From Oceanimonas baumannii (GTDB lineage: Bacteria > Pseudomonadota > Gammaproteobacteria > Enterobacterales > Aeromonadaceae), in NCBI RefSeq assembly GCF_002245495.1, contig NZ_NQJF01000004.1:186001-250000 (forward strand): a DNA stretch of 64,000 nucleotides. Direction: 5' to 3'. Shown in pieces: positions 1-9,304 of this stretch. Made by a program: the position numbers and the translations under genes. The stretch's first letter is position 1, and the number at the start of each line of letters is the position of its first letter. Under the pieces are notes generated by a model. It was not told the origin of the DNA, made no database searches, and saw nothing but the letters and a program-made list of their open reading frames with translations.

Positions 1-878
1 ATGCCATCCACCTCAAAGGTGGGTTGCTGATGAGTTGTCGGCCTGCTGGTTTCAAAGCAGCCGCCCTGATCAATCGCCACATCAACCAGTACCGCCCCTT
101 GGGGCAACTTTTTCAGCATGTCACGGGTCACCAGCCTGGGTGCCGACGCACCGGGTATCAATACAGCCCCAATCACCAGATCTGCACAGGACAGCTCGGC
201 CTCAATGGCGTCGGCGGTGGAATACTGGGTCTTGATGCCGGGACCATACATGGCGTCCAGCTGGGTCAGCCGCGGCAGCGACTTGTCGAAGATGGTCACA
301 TCGGCACCCAGCCCCATGGCCATACGCGCGGCGTTGATGCCGACCACACCGCCCCCCAGCACCAGCACCCGTGCCGGTGGCACACCGGGCACGCCACCCA
401 GCAGCACGCCTCTGCCCCCTTGTGCTTTTTCCAGACAATGGGCACCAGCCTGCACCGCCATGCGGCCGGCCACTTCACTCATCGGTGCCAGCAACGGCAG
501 CCCGCCCTGCGCGTCGGTCACGGTTTCATAAGCAATGGCGGTGCAGCCCGATGCCAGCAGACCTTTGGTCTGAGCCTCGTCGGGGGCCAGATGCAAATAG
601 GTAAACAGCACCTGGCCAGGCTTAAGCCGTCGATACTCTTCGGGTTGAGGCTCTTTTACCTTAACGATAAGCTCAGCCCCGGCAAATAACTCAGCGACAT
701 CGGCCACCAGTCCGGCACCGGCAGCAACATATTGCTCATCACTGAACCCCACGCCGTCTCCGGCACCGGTTTGCACCCGAACCCGATGTCCGGCGCGGAC
801 CAGCTCGCGAACACCGCCGGGCGTCATGCCCACCCGGTATTCGTGATTTTTAATTTCTTTGGGTACTGCGATATCCAT
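1..878 (-). CDS. ald: Alanine dehydrogenase (3' end outside window)
   Basis: Oxidative deamination of L-alanine to pyruvate and ammonia with NAD+, in the cytosol. About 292 residues are visible; the family has about 370, so the C-terminus lies beyond base 1. Reading from the ATG at 878, the N-terminus [20 protein letters not shown] is the family signature. KVKEPQ (about residue 74) and the TYLHLAPD stretch (about 95) carry the usual catalytic Lys and His. A Rossmann segment [16 protein letters not shown] lies near residues 170-185, and the visible end [14 protein letters not shown] is typical. It is divergent from the cupin regulator at 1040 across 160 bp, so that protein could control it (inference). 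The reading frame is intact. Confidence 0.95.
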   Translation of the reverse strand, partial: MDIAVPKEIKNHEYRVGMTPGGVRELVRAGHRVRVQTGAGDGVGFSDEQYVAAGAGLVADVAELFAGAELIVKVKEPQPEEYRRLKPGQVLFTYLHLAPDEAQTKGLLASGCTAIAYETVTDAQGGLPLLAPMSEVAGRMAVQAGAHCLEKAQGGRGVLLGGVPGVPPARVLVLGGGVVGINAARMAMGLGADVTIFDKSLPRLTQLDAMYGPGIKTQYSTADAIEAELSCADLVIGAVLIPGASAPRLVTRDMLKKLPQGAVLVDVAIDQGGCFETSRPTTHQQPTFEVDG

Positions 879-1039
879 GTTCGCCCCCTGTGTGCGTTCG
901 TGTTTTAGAGTAGAATGCCGTCATAACACGGCCGCCTGTATTATGTAGTATCGTCTCTTCTGTTACAGAAGCCCGAGCAACATTCTGCTTGCGCGACAAT
1001 TAAGGTTCAAATGAAACTTACAGGAGGAACACCGCCATT

Positions 1040-1585
1040 ATGGATATTGGCCTTCGTCTCAAAACCATTCGCCTGCAGGCAAAGCTGTCTCAGCGTGAGC
1101 TGGCCAAACGCTCCGGCGTGACCAACGGCTTTATTTCCCAGGTTGAGAAGAACCAGGTCAGTCCGTCTATCGGTTCACTGAAAAAGTTGCTGGATGGTTT
1201 TCCCATGACACTGGCGGATTTTTTTGCCGAAGAAGAGAGCGAAACCACCAAACCCGTTATTTACCCTGCCAGCGAGCAGCCCGAGCGGGGTACCGGCGAT
1301 ATCAGCTACCGCCTGATTGGCAGTGGCTTTCCCGAGCGAAACATTACCTTGCTGCGGGAAACCATGCCGGTAAATGGCGATACCGGCCATGATTTGCTCA
1401 GCCATCCCGGCCAGGAATGCGGCGTGGTCATAGCAGGCCGGCTGCTGTTGCTGGTCGGTGAACGCCGCTTTGAACTGAGTCCGGGGGACGGGTATTACTT
1501 TGACAGTACCGAACCCCACCGCTTTGTTAATATCGGCGATACCGAGCTGCATATCGTTTCTGCCAGTCAGCCCCAGGGGCGCTGA
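1040..1585 (+). CDS. HTH/cupin transcriptional regulator (PuuR-like)
   Basis: A 181-residue DNA-binding regulator. Residues 5-60 form an XRE-type helix-turn-helix (QRELAKRSGVTNGFISQVEK), and residues about 105-175 a cupin_2 sensor domain (GDTGHDLLSHPGQECGVV...FELSPGDGYYFDSTEPHRFVN). This is the architecture of PuuR, repressor of putrescine catabolism. The start is supported by AGGAGG ten bases before the ATG. It is a paralogue of the regulator at 1587-2129, sharing the pattern SQ/TQRELAKR-GV-N, LLDGFP/VLDGFP and PGDGYYFD/AGDGYYFD. The two genes converge with one base between their stop codons. Possible targets are ald and the polyamine operons; the ligand cannot be read from sequence. Confidence 0.88.
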   Translation: MDIGLRLKTIRLQAKLSQRELAKRSGVTNGFISQVEKNQVSPSIGSLKKLLDGFPMTLADFFAEEESETTKPVIYPASEQPERGTGDISYRLIGSGFPERNITLLRETMPVNGDTGHDLLSHPGQECGVVIAGRLLLLVGERRFELSPGDGYYFDSTEPHRFVNIGDTELHIVSASQPQGR

Positions 1586-1586
1586 G

Positions 1587-2129
1587 CTAAAATGTCGGCG
1601 GCGTGGCCGCCGAGATCAGTTCGCACACTTCCGTACCCGGATTTCGAAAACGATGGGGCTGGTTGGTATCAAAGTAATAACCGTCACCGGCTTTGAGCAC
1701 CCGGCATTCCTCCCCCACGGTAATCTCGATTTCCCCGCTCAGCACCAGGCCGGCTTCCTCCGCTTCGTTACTGAGCATATCCGGGCCGGTGTCGGCACCG
1801 GGCGGATAACACTCTTTCAGCAGCGCCAGCCGGCGATCACCGTCAAGCGGCCCCACCAGCCACATGGTGACCCCGTTGCTGCCACACTTCACCAGTTCAT
1901 CAGCATGGAAAAACACACGCCGTCCGGATCGCTGCTCCAGGCTGAAAAAAGCGCCCATGGAAATGGGAAAGCCATCCAGTACCCGCTTGAGCGTTGCCAC
2001 CGACGGATTGACCGCTGCCTGCTCTATTTGTGAAATCAGGCTGTTACTCACCCCGGCCCGCTTGGCCAGCTCCCGCTGAGTCAGGCCGTGCTGGTTGCGC
2101 AGCCACTTCAGACGTTCAGGCAGGTCCAT
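1587..2129 (-). CDS. HTH/cupin transcriptional regulator, last gene of polyamine operon
   Basis: A 180-residue PuuR-type regulator with an N-terminal XRE HTH (TQRELAKRAGVSNSLISQIE, about residues 16-35) and a C-terminal cupin (about 105-175, with GEIEITVGEE and AGDGYYFDTNQPHRFRN). It starts 10 bp after the stop of the PotI permease with AGGAG before its ATG, so it is probably translated as the last cistron of the GS-aminotransferase-potFGHI run. That fits autoregulation by a polyamine-responsive repressor (inference). It is a paralogue of the convergent gene at 1040-1585. Confidence 0.88.
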   Translation of the reverse strand: MDLPERLKWLRNQHGLTQRELAKRAGVSNSLISQIEQAAVNPSVATLKRVLDGFPISMGAFFSLEQRSGRRVFFHADELVKCGSNGVTMWLVGPLDGDRRLALLKECYPPGADTGPDMLSNEAEEAGLVLSGEIEITVGEECRVLKAGDGYYFDTNQPHRFRNPGTEVCELISAATPPTF

Positions 2130-2139
2130 GATCTGCTCC

Positions 2140-2985
2140 TCAGCCGGCCCGGGCGGCGGCGGCTTCCTGTGCCCGGCGCTTTTCCGAACGGGCCATCAAC
2201 CACCAGCCGATAAAAGTCACCAGAGATACAATCACGATAATAATGGTGGCCAGTGCGTTGATCTTGGGACTCACCCCCAGCCTGACACTGGAGAACACCA
2301 CCATCGGCAAGGTAGTAGCATTGGGCCCGGAGACAAAGCTGGCAATCACCAGATCATCCAGCGACAGGGTAAACGCCAGCAACCAGCCGGCAATAATGGC
2401 CGGTGCAATAATCGGCAGGGTGATCACAAAAAACACCTTCAGCGGCCGCGCCCCCAAATCCATGGCGGCTTCTTCCAGTGAACGGTCCAGCTCTCGCAGC
2501 CGGGAACTGACCACCACGGCCACATAAGCGGTACAGAAGGTGACATGCGCAATCCAGATGGTGCTGATCCCCCGCTGCGCCGGCCAGCCCACCAGATCAC
2601 CCATGGCCACAAACAGCAACAGCAGTGACAGACCGGTGATCACCTCCGGCATAACCAGCGGCGCTGTGATCATAAAGGCAAAGCCGCCCTCCCCCCGGAA
2701 CCGGCCGATGCGGGTCAGCACAAAACCTGCCACCGTGCCCAGCACCACGGCGGTGCTGGCGGCAAAAAAGGCAATGGTCAGGCTAAGCCCCACCGCCTGC
2801 ATCATCATGTCGTCGGCCAGCAACTCACCATACCATTTGGTGGACCAGCCGGCCCACACGGTCACCAGCCGGGAGCTGTTAAAGGAATAGATGATCAGCA
2901 GCAACATGGGCGCATACAGAAAGCCAAACCCCAGCCAGAGAATAAGCGGTCGCAGGCGGGAACGGCTGACGGGAATATTGTTCAT
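2140..2985 (-). CDS. potI: Putrescine/polyamine ABC transporter permease PotI
   Basis: Inner-membrane permease subunit of a type I ABC importer for putrescine or related polyamines; 281 residues, as for PotI. There are about six hydrophobic helices. The cytoplasmic EAA loop is visible as LEEAAMDLGARPLKVFFVITLPIIAPAI (about residues 168-195), which contacts the ATPase. The start is three bases after the potH stop, with GGAGGGCTGA overlapping that end as ribosome binding site, so translation is coupled. It pairs with PotH at 2989. Confidence 0.93.
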   Translation of the reverse strand: MNNIPVSRSRLRPLILWLGFGFLYAPMLLLIIYSFNSSRLVTVWAGWSTKWYGELLADDMMMQAVGLSLTIAFFAASTAVVLGTVAGFVLTRIGRFRGEGGFAFMITAPLVMPEVITGLSLLLLFVAMGDLVGWPAQRGISTIWIAHVTFCTAYVAVVVSSRLRELDRSLEEAAMDLGARPLKVFFVITLPIIAPAIIAGWLLAFTLSLDDLVIASFVSGPNATTLPMVVFSSVRLGVSPKINALATIIIVIVSLVTFIGWWLMARSEKRRAQEAAAARAG

Positions 2986-2988
2986 GGC

Positions 2989-3879
2989 TCAGCCCTCCAT
3001 TTCTCTGCGCTGAATACGGTGGAACCACATAATGGGCACCATTAACAGCAACAGCATCACACTGGCCACTGCCGCCGCAACCGGCCAGTCCCGGTTATTG
3101 AAGAATTCCTGCCACAGCACCCGGCCAATCAGCAAGGTATCGGGGCCACCCAGCAGCTCGGGGATCACGAACTCGCCCACCGCCGGAATAAACACCAGCA
3201 TGGCACCGGCAATAATGCCGCCTTTTACCAGCGGCACGATGACCGTAAACAGGGTCGTTACCGGCCGGGCCCCCAGATCGGCAGACGCTTCCACCAGTGA
3301 ATAATCCAGCCGCATCAGCGCGGTATATAACGGCAGCACCATAAAAGGCAGATAGGCATACACAATACCAATGTAAACCGCGGTATTGGTGTTAAGGATC
3401 TGCAGCGGCTGTTCAATGGCGCCCAGCCAGATCAGGGCATTATTCAGGAAGCCGGTATTGCCGAGGATCCCCATCCAGGCATATACCCGGATCAGAAACG
3501 AGGTCCAGGATGGCAAAATCACCAGCATCAGTAACACATTGCGGGTAGAGGGTTTGGAATGAACAATGGCCCAGGCCATGGGAAAGCCAATCAGCAGACA
3601 AAGCAGGGTCGAGATGGTCGCCACCTTAAGCGACTGCAGGTACGACTGGATATACAAGCTGTCACTGAGCAGGAACAGATAGTTGCCGAAGTTAAGCACA
3701 ATTTTCAGCTGTTCATCGGCAAAACTCAGCACCTCGCTGTAAGGCGGAATGGACAGCGCCGCTTCCGACAGACTGATCTTGAACACGATCAAAAAAGGCA
3801 CCAGAAAAAACAGCAGCAACCAGGTATAGGGCAGTGCAATCACCAGCCGCTGGCCGGTGGCGGTTTTCACCTTTTTCAT
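2989..3879 (-). CDS. potH: Putrescine/polyamine ABC transporter permease PotH
   Basis: Second inner-membrane permease of the PotFGHI importer, 296 residues. The N-terminus LPYTWLLLFFLVPFLIVFKISLSEA is the first membrane segment and matches the PotH/PotB family. The EAA loop reads LVEASADLGARPVTTLFTVIVPL (about residues 193-215). The start has GGAGCTGACC before the ATG and lies 10 bp after potG. Gene order potG-potH-potI is that of known putrescine importers. Confidence 0.93.
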   Translation of the reverse strand: MKKVKTATGQRLVIALPYTWLLLFFLVPFLIVFKISLSEAALSIPPYSEVLSFADEQLKIVLNFGNYLFLLSDSLYIQSYLQSLKVATISTLLCLLIGFPMAWAIVHSKPSTRNVLLMLVILPSWTSFLIRVYAWMGILGNTGFLNNALIWLGAIEQPLQILNTNTAVYIGIVYAYLPFMVLPLYTALMRLDYSLVEASADLGARPVTTLFTVIVPLVKGGIIAGAMLVFIPAVGEFVIPELLGGPDTLLIGRVLWQEFFNNRDWPVAAAVASVMLLLLMVPIMWFHRIQRREMEG

Positions 3880-3889
3880 GGTCAGCTCC

Positions 3890-5011
3890 TCAGGTCATGA
3901 GCACGGCGCAGCTGTCTGCATCCCAGCGCAAAAACACATGATCACCCCAGGTGGGGCTGTTACGGCGGTGACGCTCAACATTGGGCAGGGTGGCCAGAAT
4001 GCGTTTGCCCGAAGGCAGGCGCACATGGTAGATGGACACATCCCCCAGATAAGCAATTTCGTCTACCGTCCCCCGCAAACGGTTATAGGGCTGCTCCGGC
4101 TCATCAAAGGATAAATGCATTTTTTCCGGACGCACCGCTATCATGATCGGCAACCCCTCACCAATGGAAACGCCATGCTCAATTTGCAGCGGCCGCTTCA
4201 CATCAGGACAACGGATCAGGGCGCTGTCGGCCTCATTGCTTTCCAATACGCCGTCAAACACATTCACCGAGCCGATAAATTCGGCACTGAAACGACAGTT
4301 GGGATATTCGTACACATCCAGCGGCTCACCCACCTGCACCAGCCGGCCCTTGTTCATAATGGCAATGCGGCCGGCCATGGTCATCGCCTCTTCCTGGTCG
4401 TGGGTCACCATCACACAGGTCACCCCCACCTTTTCAATAATGTTGACCAGCTCCAGCTGCATCTCTTCCCTGAGCTTTTTGTCCAGCGCGCCCATGGGTT
4501 CGTCCAGCAGTAATAACTTGGGTCGCTTGGCCAGGCTGCGTGCCAGCGCTACCCGCTGACGCTGGCCGCCGGAGAGCTGATGTGGCTTGCGTTTGGCGTA
4601 GTCTTCCATATGCACCAGCTTCAGCATTTCCGCCACCCGCTCGGCAATTTCGGCACCGGGCAGCTTGTCCTGCTTCAGGCCAAAGGCGATATTGGCTTCC
4701 ACCGTCATATGCGGAAACAAGGCATAGGACTGAAACATCATATTGATGGGCCTGTCATAAGGCGGCACATCGGCAATATCGACACCGTCGAGAAAGATTT
4801 CTCCCTTGCTGGGCGGCTCAAACCCCGCCAGCATGCGCAGCAAAGTAGATTTACCGCAGCCCGAAGCACCGAGCAGAGCAAAAATTTCTCCCCGCTGCAC
4901 TTCCAGGCTCACGTCATCCACCGCCGGCTGACCGTCGTAAAATTTGCTGACGCCGCGAATATTCAGAAACGGCGCTGTCACCGCACTAATAGCTTGTTCC
5001 TGCTCTGGCAT
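3890..5011 (-). CDS. potG: Putrescine/polyamine ABC transporter ATP-binding protein PotG
   Basis: ATPase subunit powering PotHI, 373 residues. It shows Walker [10 protein letters not shown] (about residues 48-56), a Q-loop in [13 protein letters not shown], the ABC signature [16 protein letters not shown] (about 142-157), Walker [13 protein letters not shown] and the switch His in [10 protein letters not shown]. The C-terminal ~120 residues form the TOBE/OB regulatory domain ([11 protein letters not shown]). The start is set by CGGAGACAAGC before the ATG. Upstream lies a 231-bp gap with a hairpin separating it from the binding-protein gene. Confidence 0.95.
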   Translation of the reverse strand: MPEQEQAISAVTAPFLNIRGVSKFYDGQPAVDDVSLEVQRGEIFALLGASGCGKSTLLRMLAGFEPPSKGEIFLDGVDIADVPPYDRPINMMFQSYALFPHMTVEANIAFGLKQDKLPGAEIAERVAEMLKLVHMEDYAKRKPHQLSGGQRQRVALARSLAKRPKLLLLDEPMGALDKKLREEMQLELVNIIEKVGVTCVMVTHDQEEAMTMAGRIAIMNKGRLVQVGEPLDVYEYPNCRFSAEFIGSVNVFDGVLESNEADSALIRCPDVKRPLQIEHGVSIGEGLPIMIAVRPEKMHLSFDEPEQPYNRLRGTVDEIAYLGDVSIYHVRLPSGKRILATLPNVERHRRNSPTWGDHVFLRWDADSCAVLMT

Positions 5012-5188
5012 GCTTGTCTCCGTGTTGCTTGCTCAGCGTGAACCCTGCAGCTCCGCGAGCAGCACCAGCAGGGCAGCCTCCTTCGACACGCTTCAATGAA
5101 CGTTCGTCAAATCCGGCAATCCTGCTGTTGCCGCTTCCGTCACAATGCAGACAATTGTGTAATAAGGGCCTGTTGCACAGACTCAGCC

Positions 5189-5220
5189 CCCGTTACTCCC
5201 GCGCAGGCGGGAGTTCATTC
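5189..5220. repeat. Intergenic palindromic repeat (REP-like) between potF and potG
   Basis: ACTCCCGC (5195-5202) and GCGGGAGT (5207-5214) form a perfect 8-bp stem with a four-base loop. It lies in the 231-bp gap 5012-5242 that breaks an otherwise tight operon. Position after the binding-protein gene fits a known role of such hairpins: protecting upstream mRNA so the binding protein is made in excess over membrane subunits (inference). A second, weaker inverted repeat (CACAAT...ATTGTG) lies at about 5140-5160. No gene is seen in the gap. Confidence 0.6.
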
Positions 5221-5242
5221 TGAAAACAACGCTGCCGTTTGC

Positions 5243-6349
5243 TTATTTTCCGGTTTTCACCCGGGTCCAGGCGCGGGTAATCACCCGGTTTACCTTTTGT
5301 GGCAGCAGCTTGGCGGTATAGAGCTTGTCTGCGACTTCCTGGCTGGGGTAGATACCCGGATCATTCAGGATGTCGTCATCCACAAACTCATTGGCGTTTT
5401 TGTTGGGGTTGGCATAAGCCACATAGTTGGAGATATCACCGATCACTTCCGGCTTCAGCAGGTAATCAATCAGCGCATGGGCATTGTCCGGATGCTTGGC
5501 ATCTTTGGGGATGGTCAGCATGTCCACCCACATCAGGGCACCTTCTTTGGGAATGCGGTAAGCCACCTTTACGCCCCTGTCGGCTTCATCGGCTCTGTCC
5601 CGCGCCTGCAGTATGTCGCCGGACCAACCCACCGCCACACAGATATCGCCATTGGCCAGATCGTTGATGTATTTGGACGAATGGAAATAGGTGATATGAG
5701 GGCGAAGCTGCATCATCAGCTCGGTAGCAGGGCCGTTATAGTCCGCAGCATTGGTGCTGTTTGGATCCAACCCCTGATAATTCAGCGCGGCCGCAAAGAT
5801 TTCGGTGGGCGCATCCAGGAAGGCCACACCACACTGGCTGAGTTTTTCCAGGTTTTCCGGTTTCATCACCAGATCCCAGGAATCTACCGGTGCATCCTCA
5901 CCCAATGCCTCTTTTACCTTGTCGACGTTATAACCAATGCCGGTGGTCCCCCACAGGTAGGGAATACCATACTGGTTACCGGGATCTTTTTCTTCCAGCA
6001 ACGCCATAATGCGCGGATCCAGGTTGTCATAATGGCTCAGCCTGGACTTATCCAGTGGCAAAAAAGCCCCGGCCTGAATTTGCCGGCCCATAAAGTCACC
6101 GGTAGGTACCACCACATCAAAACCGGTATTCCCTGCCAGCAACTTGGCTTCCAGCACTTCATTGGAGTCAAACACATCATAAGTGACCGCAATGCCGGTG
6201 GCCTGGGTAAACTTGGCCAGGGTGTCTTCGGCAATATAATCAGACCAGTTATAAAAATTCACCTGGGCCGGCTCCGATGCCTGAGCATTCAGAGCCAGCG
6301 CTACGCCGGCGGCCAGCAGGCCAGTGTTAAAAACAGGGTGTTTAGCCAT
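5243..6349 (-). CDS. potF: Putrescine-binding periplasmic protein PotF/SpuD type
   Basis: Periplasmic solute-binding protein of the PotFGHI importer, 368 residues. A signal peptide (about residues 1-24, ending ALNAQA) is followed by the mature start VNFYNWSDYIAEDTLAKF, characteristic of PotD/PotF. Ligand-pocket elements are recognisable: TGDFMGRQ, WGTTGIGYN and AVGWSGD. The ATG lies inside the 3' end of the aminotransferase gene (8-bp overlap), so the two are translationally linked. Whether putrescine, spermidine or another diamine is preferred cannot be decided; the catabolic neighbours favour putrescine. Confidence 0.93.
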   Translation of the reverse strand: MAKHPVFNTGLLAAGVALALNAQASEPAQVNFYNWSDYIAEDTLAKFTQATGIAVTYDVFDSNEVLEAKLLAGNTGFDVVVPTGDFMGRQIQAGAFLPLDKSRLSHYDNLDPRIMALLEEKDPGNQYGIPYLWGTTGIGYNVDKVKEALGEDAPVDSWDLVMKPENLEKLSQCGVAFLDAPTEIFAAALNYQGLDPNSTNAADYNGPATELMMQLRPHITYFHSSKYINDLANGDICVAVGWSGDILQARDRADEADRGVKVAYRIPKEGALMWVDMLTIPKDAKHPDNAHALIDYLLKPEVIGDISNYVAYANPNKNANEFVDDDILNDPGIYPSQEVADKLYTAKLLPQKVNRVITRAWTRVKTGK

Positions 6350-7724
6350 GGTGCTTTCCTTGTCGGTTACTGAGGGTGGTCAGGGTCAGATCCAGGGCGC
6401 AACGCGCCTTTTCAATCAGTTCGTCCACCTGCTCACGGGTAATAATCAGGGGGGGTGAAATAATCATGGTGTCGCCCACGGCACGCATGATCAGGCCAGA
6501 GTCCAGGCTGTGTTCACGGCAGACAAGGCCGGCACCGGCCTCTTCAGGAAAGCGGGTCAGACTGGTTTTGTCCGCCACCAGCTCCAGGGCTGCCACCAGC
6601 CCCAGGCCCCGGGTTTCGCCAACCAGAGGATGATCACCCAGACTTGCCCAGCGCTGTTGCAGATAGGGGCCGATATCTTCATGCACCCGTTCCACTATGT
6701 GCTCTTTTTGCATCACTGCTATATTGGCCTGCGCCACTGCACAGGCCACCGGATGGCCGGAATAAGTGAAGCCATGAAAGAACTCGCCGCCGGCAATCAG
6801 GGTGTTCGCCACTCGCCCGCTCACTGCCACGGCCCCCAGCGGAATGTAGCCGGAGGTAATTCCCTTGGCCATGCACAGCAAGTCCGGAACGATGCCGAAA
6901 TGCTCACTGGCAAACCAGTGGCCAGTTCGGCCAAAGCCGCAAATGACTTCGTCAGCCACCAGCAAAATATCGTATTTTTTGCAGATACGCTGAATTTCCG
7001 GCCAATAGCTGTCGGGGGGAATAATGACACCACCCGCACCCTGCACCGGCTCGCCGATAAAGGCCGCCACCCGTTCCGGGCCCAGCTCCAGAATTTTCTG
7101 CTCCAGTTGCTGTGCCCGCTCCAGACCAAAGGCATGGGGATCAACGCCTTGCCCTTCACCAAAGTGATAGGGCTGATCAATATGCACTATATCCGGCAGC
7201 GGCAGCCCGCCTTGCCGGTGCATGGGCTTCATGCCCCCAAGGGAGGCCCCGGCCAGGGTGGAGCCGTGATAAGCATTGTGACGGCTGATGATAACGGTGC
7301 GTTCCGGCCTGCCCTGCTCCGCCCAGAAGTGGCGAACCATACGCACCACGGTGTCGTTGCACTCCGAGCCGGAGCCGGTAAAGAACAGGTGCTTCAGATC
7401 ACCGGGCAGAATCTCCGCCAGGGTTGCGGCAAGCTTGGCCGCCGGCGGATGCGTGGTCTGAAAAAACAGATTGTAGTAAGGCAGTTGCTGCAACTGGGCG
7501 TTGGCGGCGGCAATCAGCTCCTGCCGGCCATAACCCAGGTTGACGCACCAGAGTCCGGCCATGCCATCGAGCAGGCGGTGCCCGTCAAGGTCCCATAAAT
7601 ATGCCCCTTCTCCCCGCTCTATGACTCTGGCACCTTTCTGATGCAGCGCCCCGCTGTCGGTAAAGGGATGCAGATGATGGGCTGCATCCAGTTGTTGTAA
7701 CGACTCCCTGCTGAACTCCGCCAT
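6342..7724 (-). CDS. spuC: Class III aminotransferase, putrescine-pyruvate type (SpuC-like)
   Basis: PLP enzyme likely transferring the amino group of putrescine (or another omega-amine) to pyruvate, giving 4-aminobutanal and alanine. The 460 residues follow the SpuC family closely: DHHLHPFTD-like N-terminus, DGMAGLWCVNLGYGR, FFTGSGSECNDTVVRMVRHFW, EPVQGAGGV, LVADEVICGFGRTG (Asp holding the PLP ring) and AKGITSGYIPLGA with the Schiff-base Lys (about residue 290). Ribosome site CAGGGAGTGAAGC precedes the ATG. It lies 23 bp after the ligase gene and overlaps potF. The product alanine could feed the Ald at 1-878 (inference). A beta-alanine- or omega-amino-acid-pyruvate transaminase is the alternative. 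Confidence 0.9.
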   Translation of the reverse strand: MAEFSRESLQQLDAAHHLHPFTDSGALHQKGARVIERGEGAYLWDLDGHRLLDGMAGLWCVNLGYGRQELIAAANAQLQQLPYYNLFFQTTHPPAAKLAATLAEILPGDLKHLFFTGSGSECNDTVVRMVRHFWAEQGRPERTVIISRHNAYHGSTLAGASLGGMKPMHRQGGLPLPDIVHIDQPYHFGEGQGVDPHAFGLERAQQLEQKILELGPERVAAFIGEPVQGAGGVIIPPDSYWPEIQRICKKYDILLVADEVICGFGRTGHWFASEHFGIVPDLLCMAKGITSGYIPLGAVAVSGRVANTLIAGGEFFHGFTYSGHPVACAVAQANIAVMQKEHIVERVHEDIGPYLQQRWASLGDHPLVGETRGLGLVAALELVADKTSLTRFPEEAGAGLVCREHSLDSGLIMRAVGDTMIISPPLIITREQVDELIEKARCALDLTLTTLSNRQGKHHG

Positions 7725-7747
7725 GCTTCACTCCCTGTGCTTGTTGT

Positions 7748-9106
7748 TTATACGTTGAGCAGTAGAAACTCCCGCTCCCAGGCGCTGATCACGGTGAAAA
7801 AGGCCTCATATTCCTTGCGTTTGACCGCAATAAAGGCCTGAACAAAACGCGATCCCAGAATGTCACGCAACTCCTCGCATTGCTCCAGTTCCTGCAAGGC
7901 CTCTTCCAGATTTCGGGCCAGGCCAAAGGGCATATCGTAAGCATTGCCAACGACTTCCTCCGTGGGTGCAATACGCTGTTTCATGCCGAGATAACCGCAG
8001 GCAAGACTGGCCGCCAGAGCAAGGTAGGGGTTGGCATCGGCACCGGCAAAGCGGTTTTCAATGCGCCGATCAGCAAGACCCGAACGAGGCACCCTCAGCC
8101 CCACGGTACGGTTATCCTCACCCCAGGCCATATTGCGGGGGGCCGAGTCGCCAAAGGCCAGCCGGCGGTAGGAATTAACATTGGGTGCAAACAGCGCCAC
8201 GGCAGCGGGAATATAGCGCTGCATGCCACCGATAAAATGCAGAAACAGCTCACTGTGACTGCCATCAGGGTTGGCAAACAGGTTGTTGCCGCTGGCATCT
8301 ACCAGACTCTGATGAATATGCATGGCGCTGCCAGGCTCATTTTTCATCGGCTTGGCCATAAAGGTGGCGTACACATTATGCCGCATGGCCGCCTCACGCA
8401 TGGTGCGCTTGAACAAAAACACCTGATCGGCCAGATCCAGCGCATCACCGTGAATAAAGTTGACTTCCATCTGGGCTGCACCCGACTCGTGGATCAGGGT
8501 ATCCACCTCCAGCTCCTGCGCCTCGCAGAAGTCGTACATTTCTTCAAAAATCGGATCGAATTCATTGACCGCATCAATGCTGAACGACTGCCGTGCAGTT
8601 TCAGGCCGGCCATTGCGGCCAATAGGCGGCTCCAGCGGATAGTCCCAGTCTTCGTTTTTCTTGACCAGGAAGAACTCCAGCTCCGGTGCCACCACCGGCC
8701 GCCAGCCCTCCCGCTCGTAAAGTTGCAGCACCCGGCGCAGCACACTGCGGGGAGCCATTTCTACCGGGTTGCCATCGGCGTCAAAACAATCGTGGATCAC
8801 CTGAGCCGTGGGCTCACTGGCCCAGGGCACTAAACGGGGAGTATTGATATCGGCATGCAGCTCCATATCCCGCTCGGTCCAGTCGATATGCTCATCATCG
8901 GGCCAGTCGCCGTTCACCGTTTGCAGAAAAATATTGTCGGGCAGACGCATGCCACCCTCTTTCAGAAACTTGCTGGCGGGCAATATTTTGCCCCGGGCAT
9001 TACCGGTAAAATCGGGTAACAGGCACTCAACCTCTGTGATGGCATGCTGCTGCATCCACTGACGCAGCCAAGCCATATCGCGATTTTCAGGATCTTGAAC
9101 ACTCAT
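7748..9106 (-). CDS. Glutamine synthetase-like gamma-glutamylpolyamine ligase
   Basis: Predicted ATP-dependent ligase joining glutamate to an amine, 452 residues from the chosen start. The N-terminal beta-grasp (VECLLPDFTGNARGK) and the catalytic domain are present: PELEFFLV (metal Glu), AAQMEVNF, FMAKPMKNEPGSAMHIHQS (metal His), NVNSYRRL, NRTVGLRVP and ENRFAGADANPY. It differs from the PuuA-like paralogue at 9305 and is nearer the SpuI/GlnA-related forms in pseudomonad polyamine loci. An ATG 36 bp upstream is in frame, but the family starts near residue 13 (MSVQDPENRD). First gene of the minus-strand polyamine operon. The acceptor amine is not known. Confidence 0.85.
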   Translation of the reverse strand: MSVQDPENRDMAWLRQWMQQHAITEVECLLPDFTGNARGKILPASKFLKEGGMRLPDNIFLQTVNGDWPDDEHIDWTERDMELHADINTPRLVPWASEPTAQVIHDCFDADGNPVEMAPRSVLRRVLQLYEREGWRPVVAPELEFFLVKKNEDWDYPLEPPIGRNGRPETARQSFSIDAVNEFDPIFEEMYDFCEAQELEVDTLIHESGAAQMEVNFIHGDALDLADQVFLFKRTMREAAMRHNVYATFMAKPMKNEPGSAMHIHQSLVDASGNNLFANPDGSHSELFLHFIGGMQRYIPAAVALFAPNVNSYRRLAFGDSAPRNMAWGEDNRTVGLRVPRSGLADRRIENRFAGADANPYLALAASLACGYLGMKQRIAPTEEVVGNAYDMPFGLARNLEEALQELEQCEELRDILGSRFVQAFIAVKRKEYEAFFTVISAWEREFLLLNV

Positions 9107-9304
9107 AATGACGCTCTGGGTGAAAAACACATTCGTCAGCATAGTCCATATTGATGTAAAAGTATGCTAGACATAGACATAGCTAACGAGCAAGAAAAAA
9201 ACCAATGTTAATCACATGTAGTGCATGCAGCTTTACAATTTAACAAAATTTCATGGATATTAAACAGGCTGAGTTTCAAGGATGGATCGTTTAAGGACAC
9301 ACTC
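9107..9304. promoter_or_regulatory. Divergent control region of the two polyamine operons
   Basis: This 198-bp AT-rich gap separates the 5' ends of the two ligase genes, so it must hold both promoters. A short inverted repeat GCTA-N10-TAGC with an internal direct repeat (AGACAT twice) lies at about 9164-9183. Two similar words, AATTTCATGG (about 9246) and AGTTTCAAGG (about 9273), recall GTTCAAATGAAAC upstream of the regulator at 1040. These are candidate sites for the cupin/HTH repressors; the assignment is only an inference from position and similarity. Confidence 0.4.

Noticed and set aside
5096-6373. 425-codon open frame antisense to potF
   Set aside because: potF is clearly coding on the minus strand; the opposite frame has no family resemblance.
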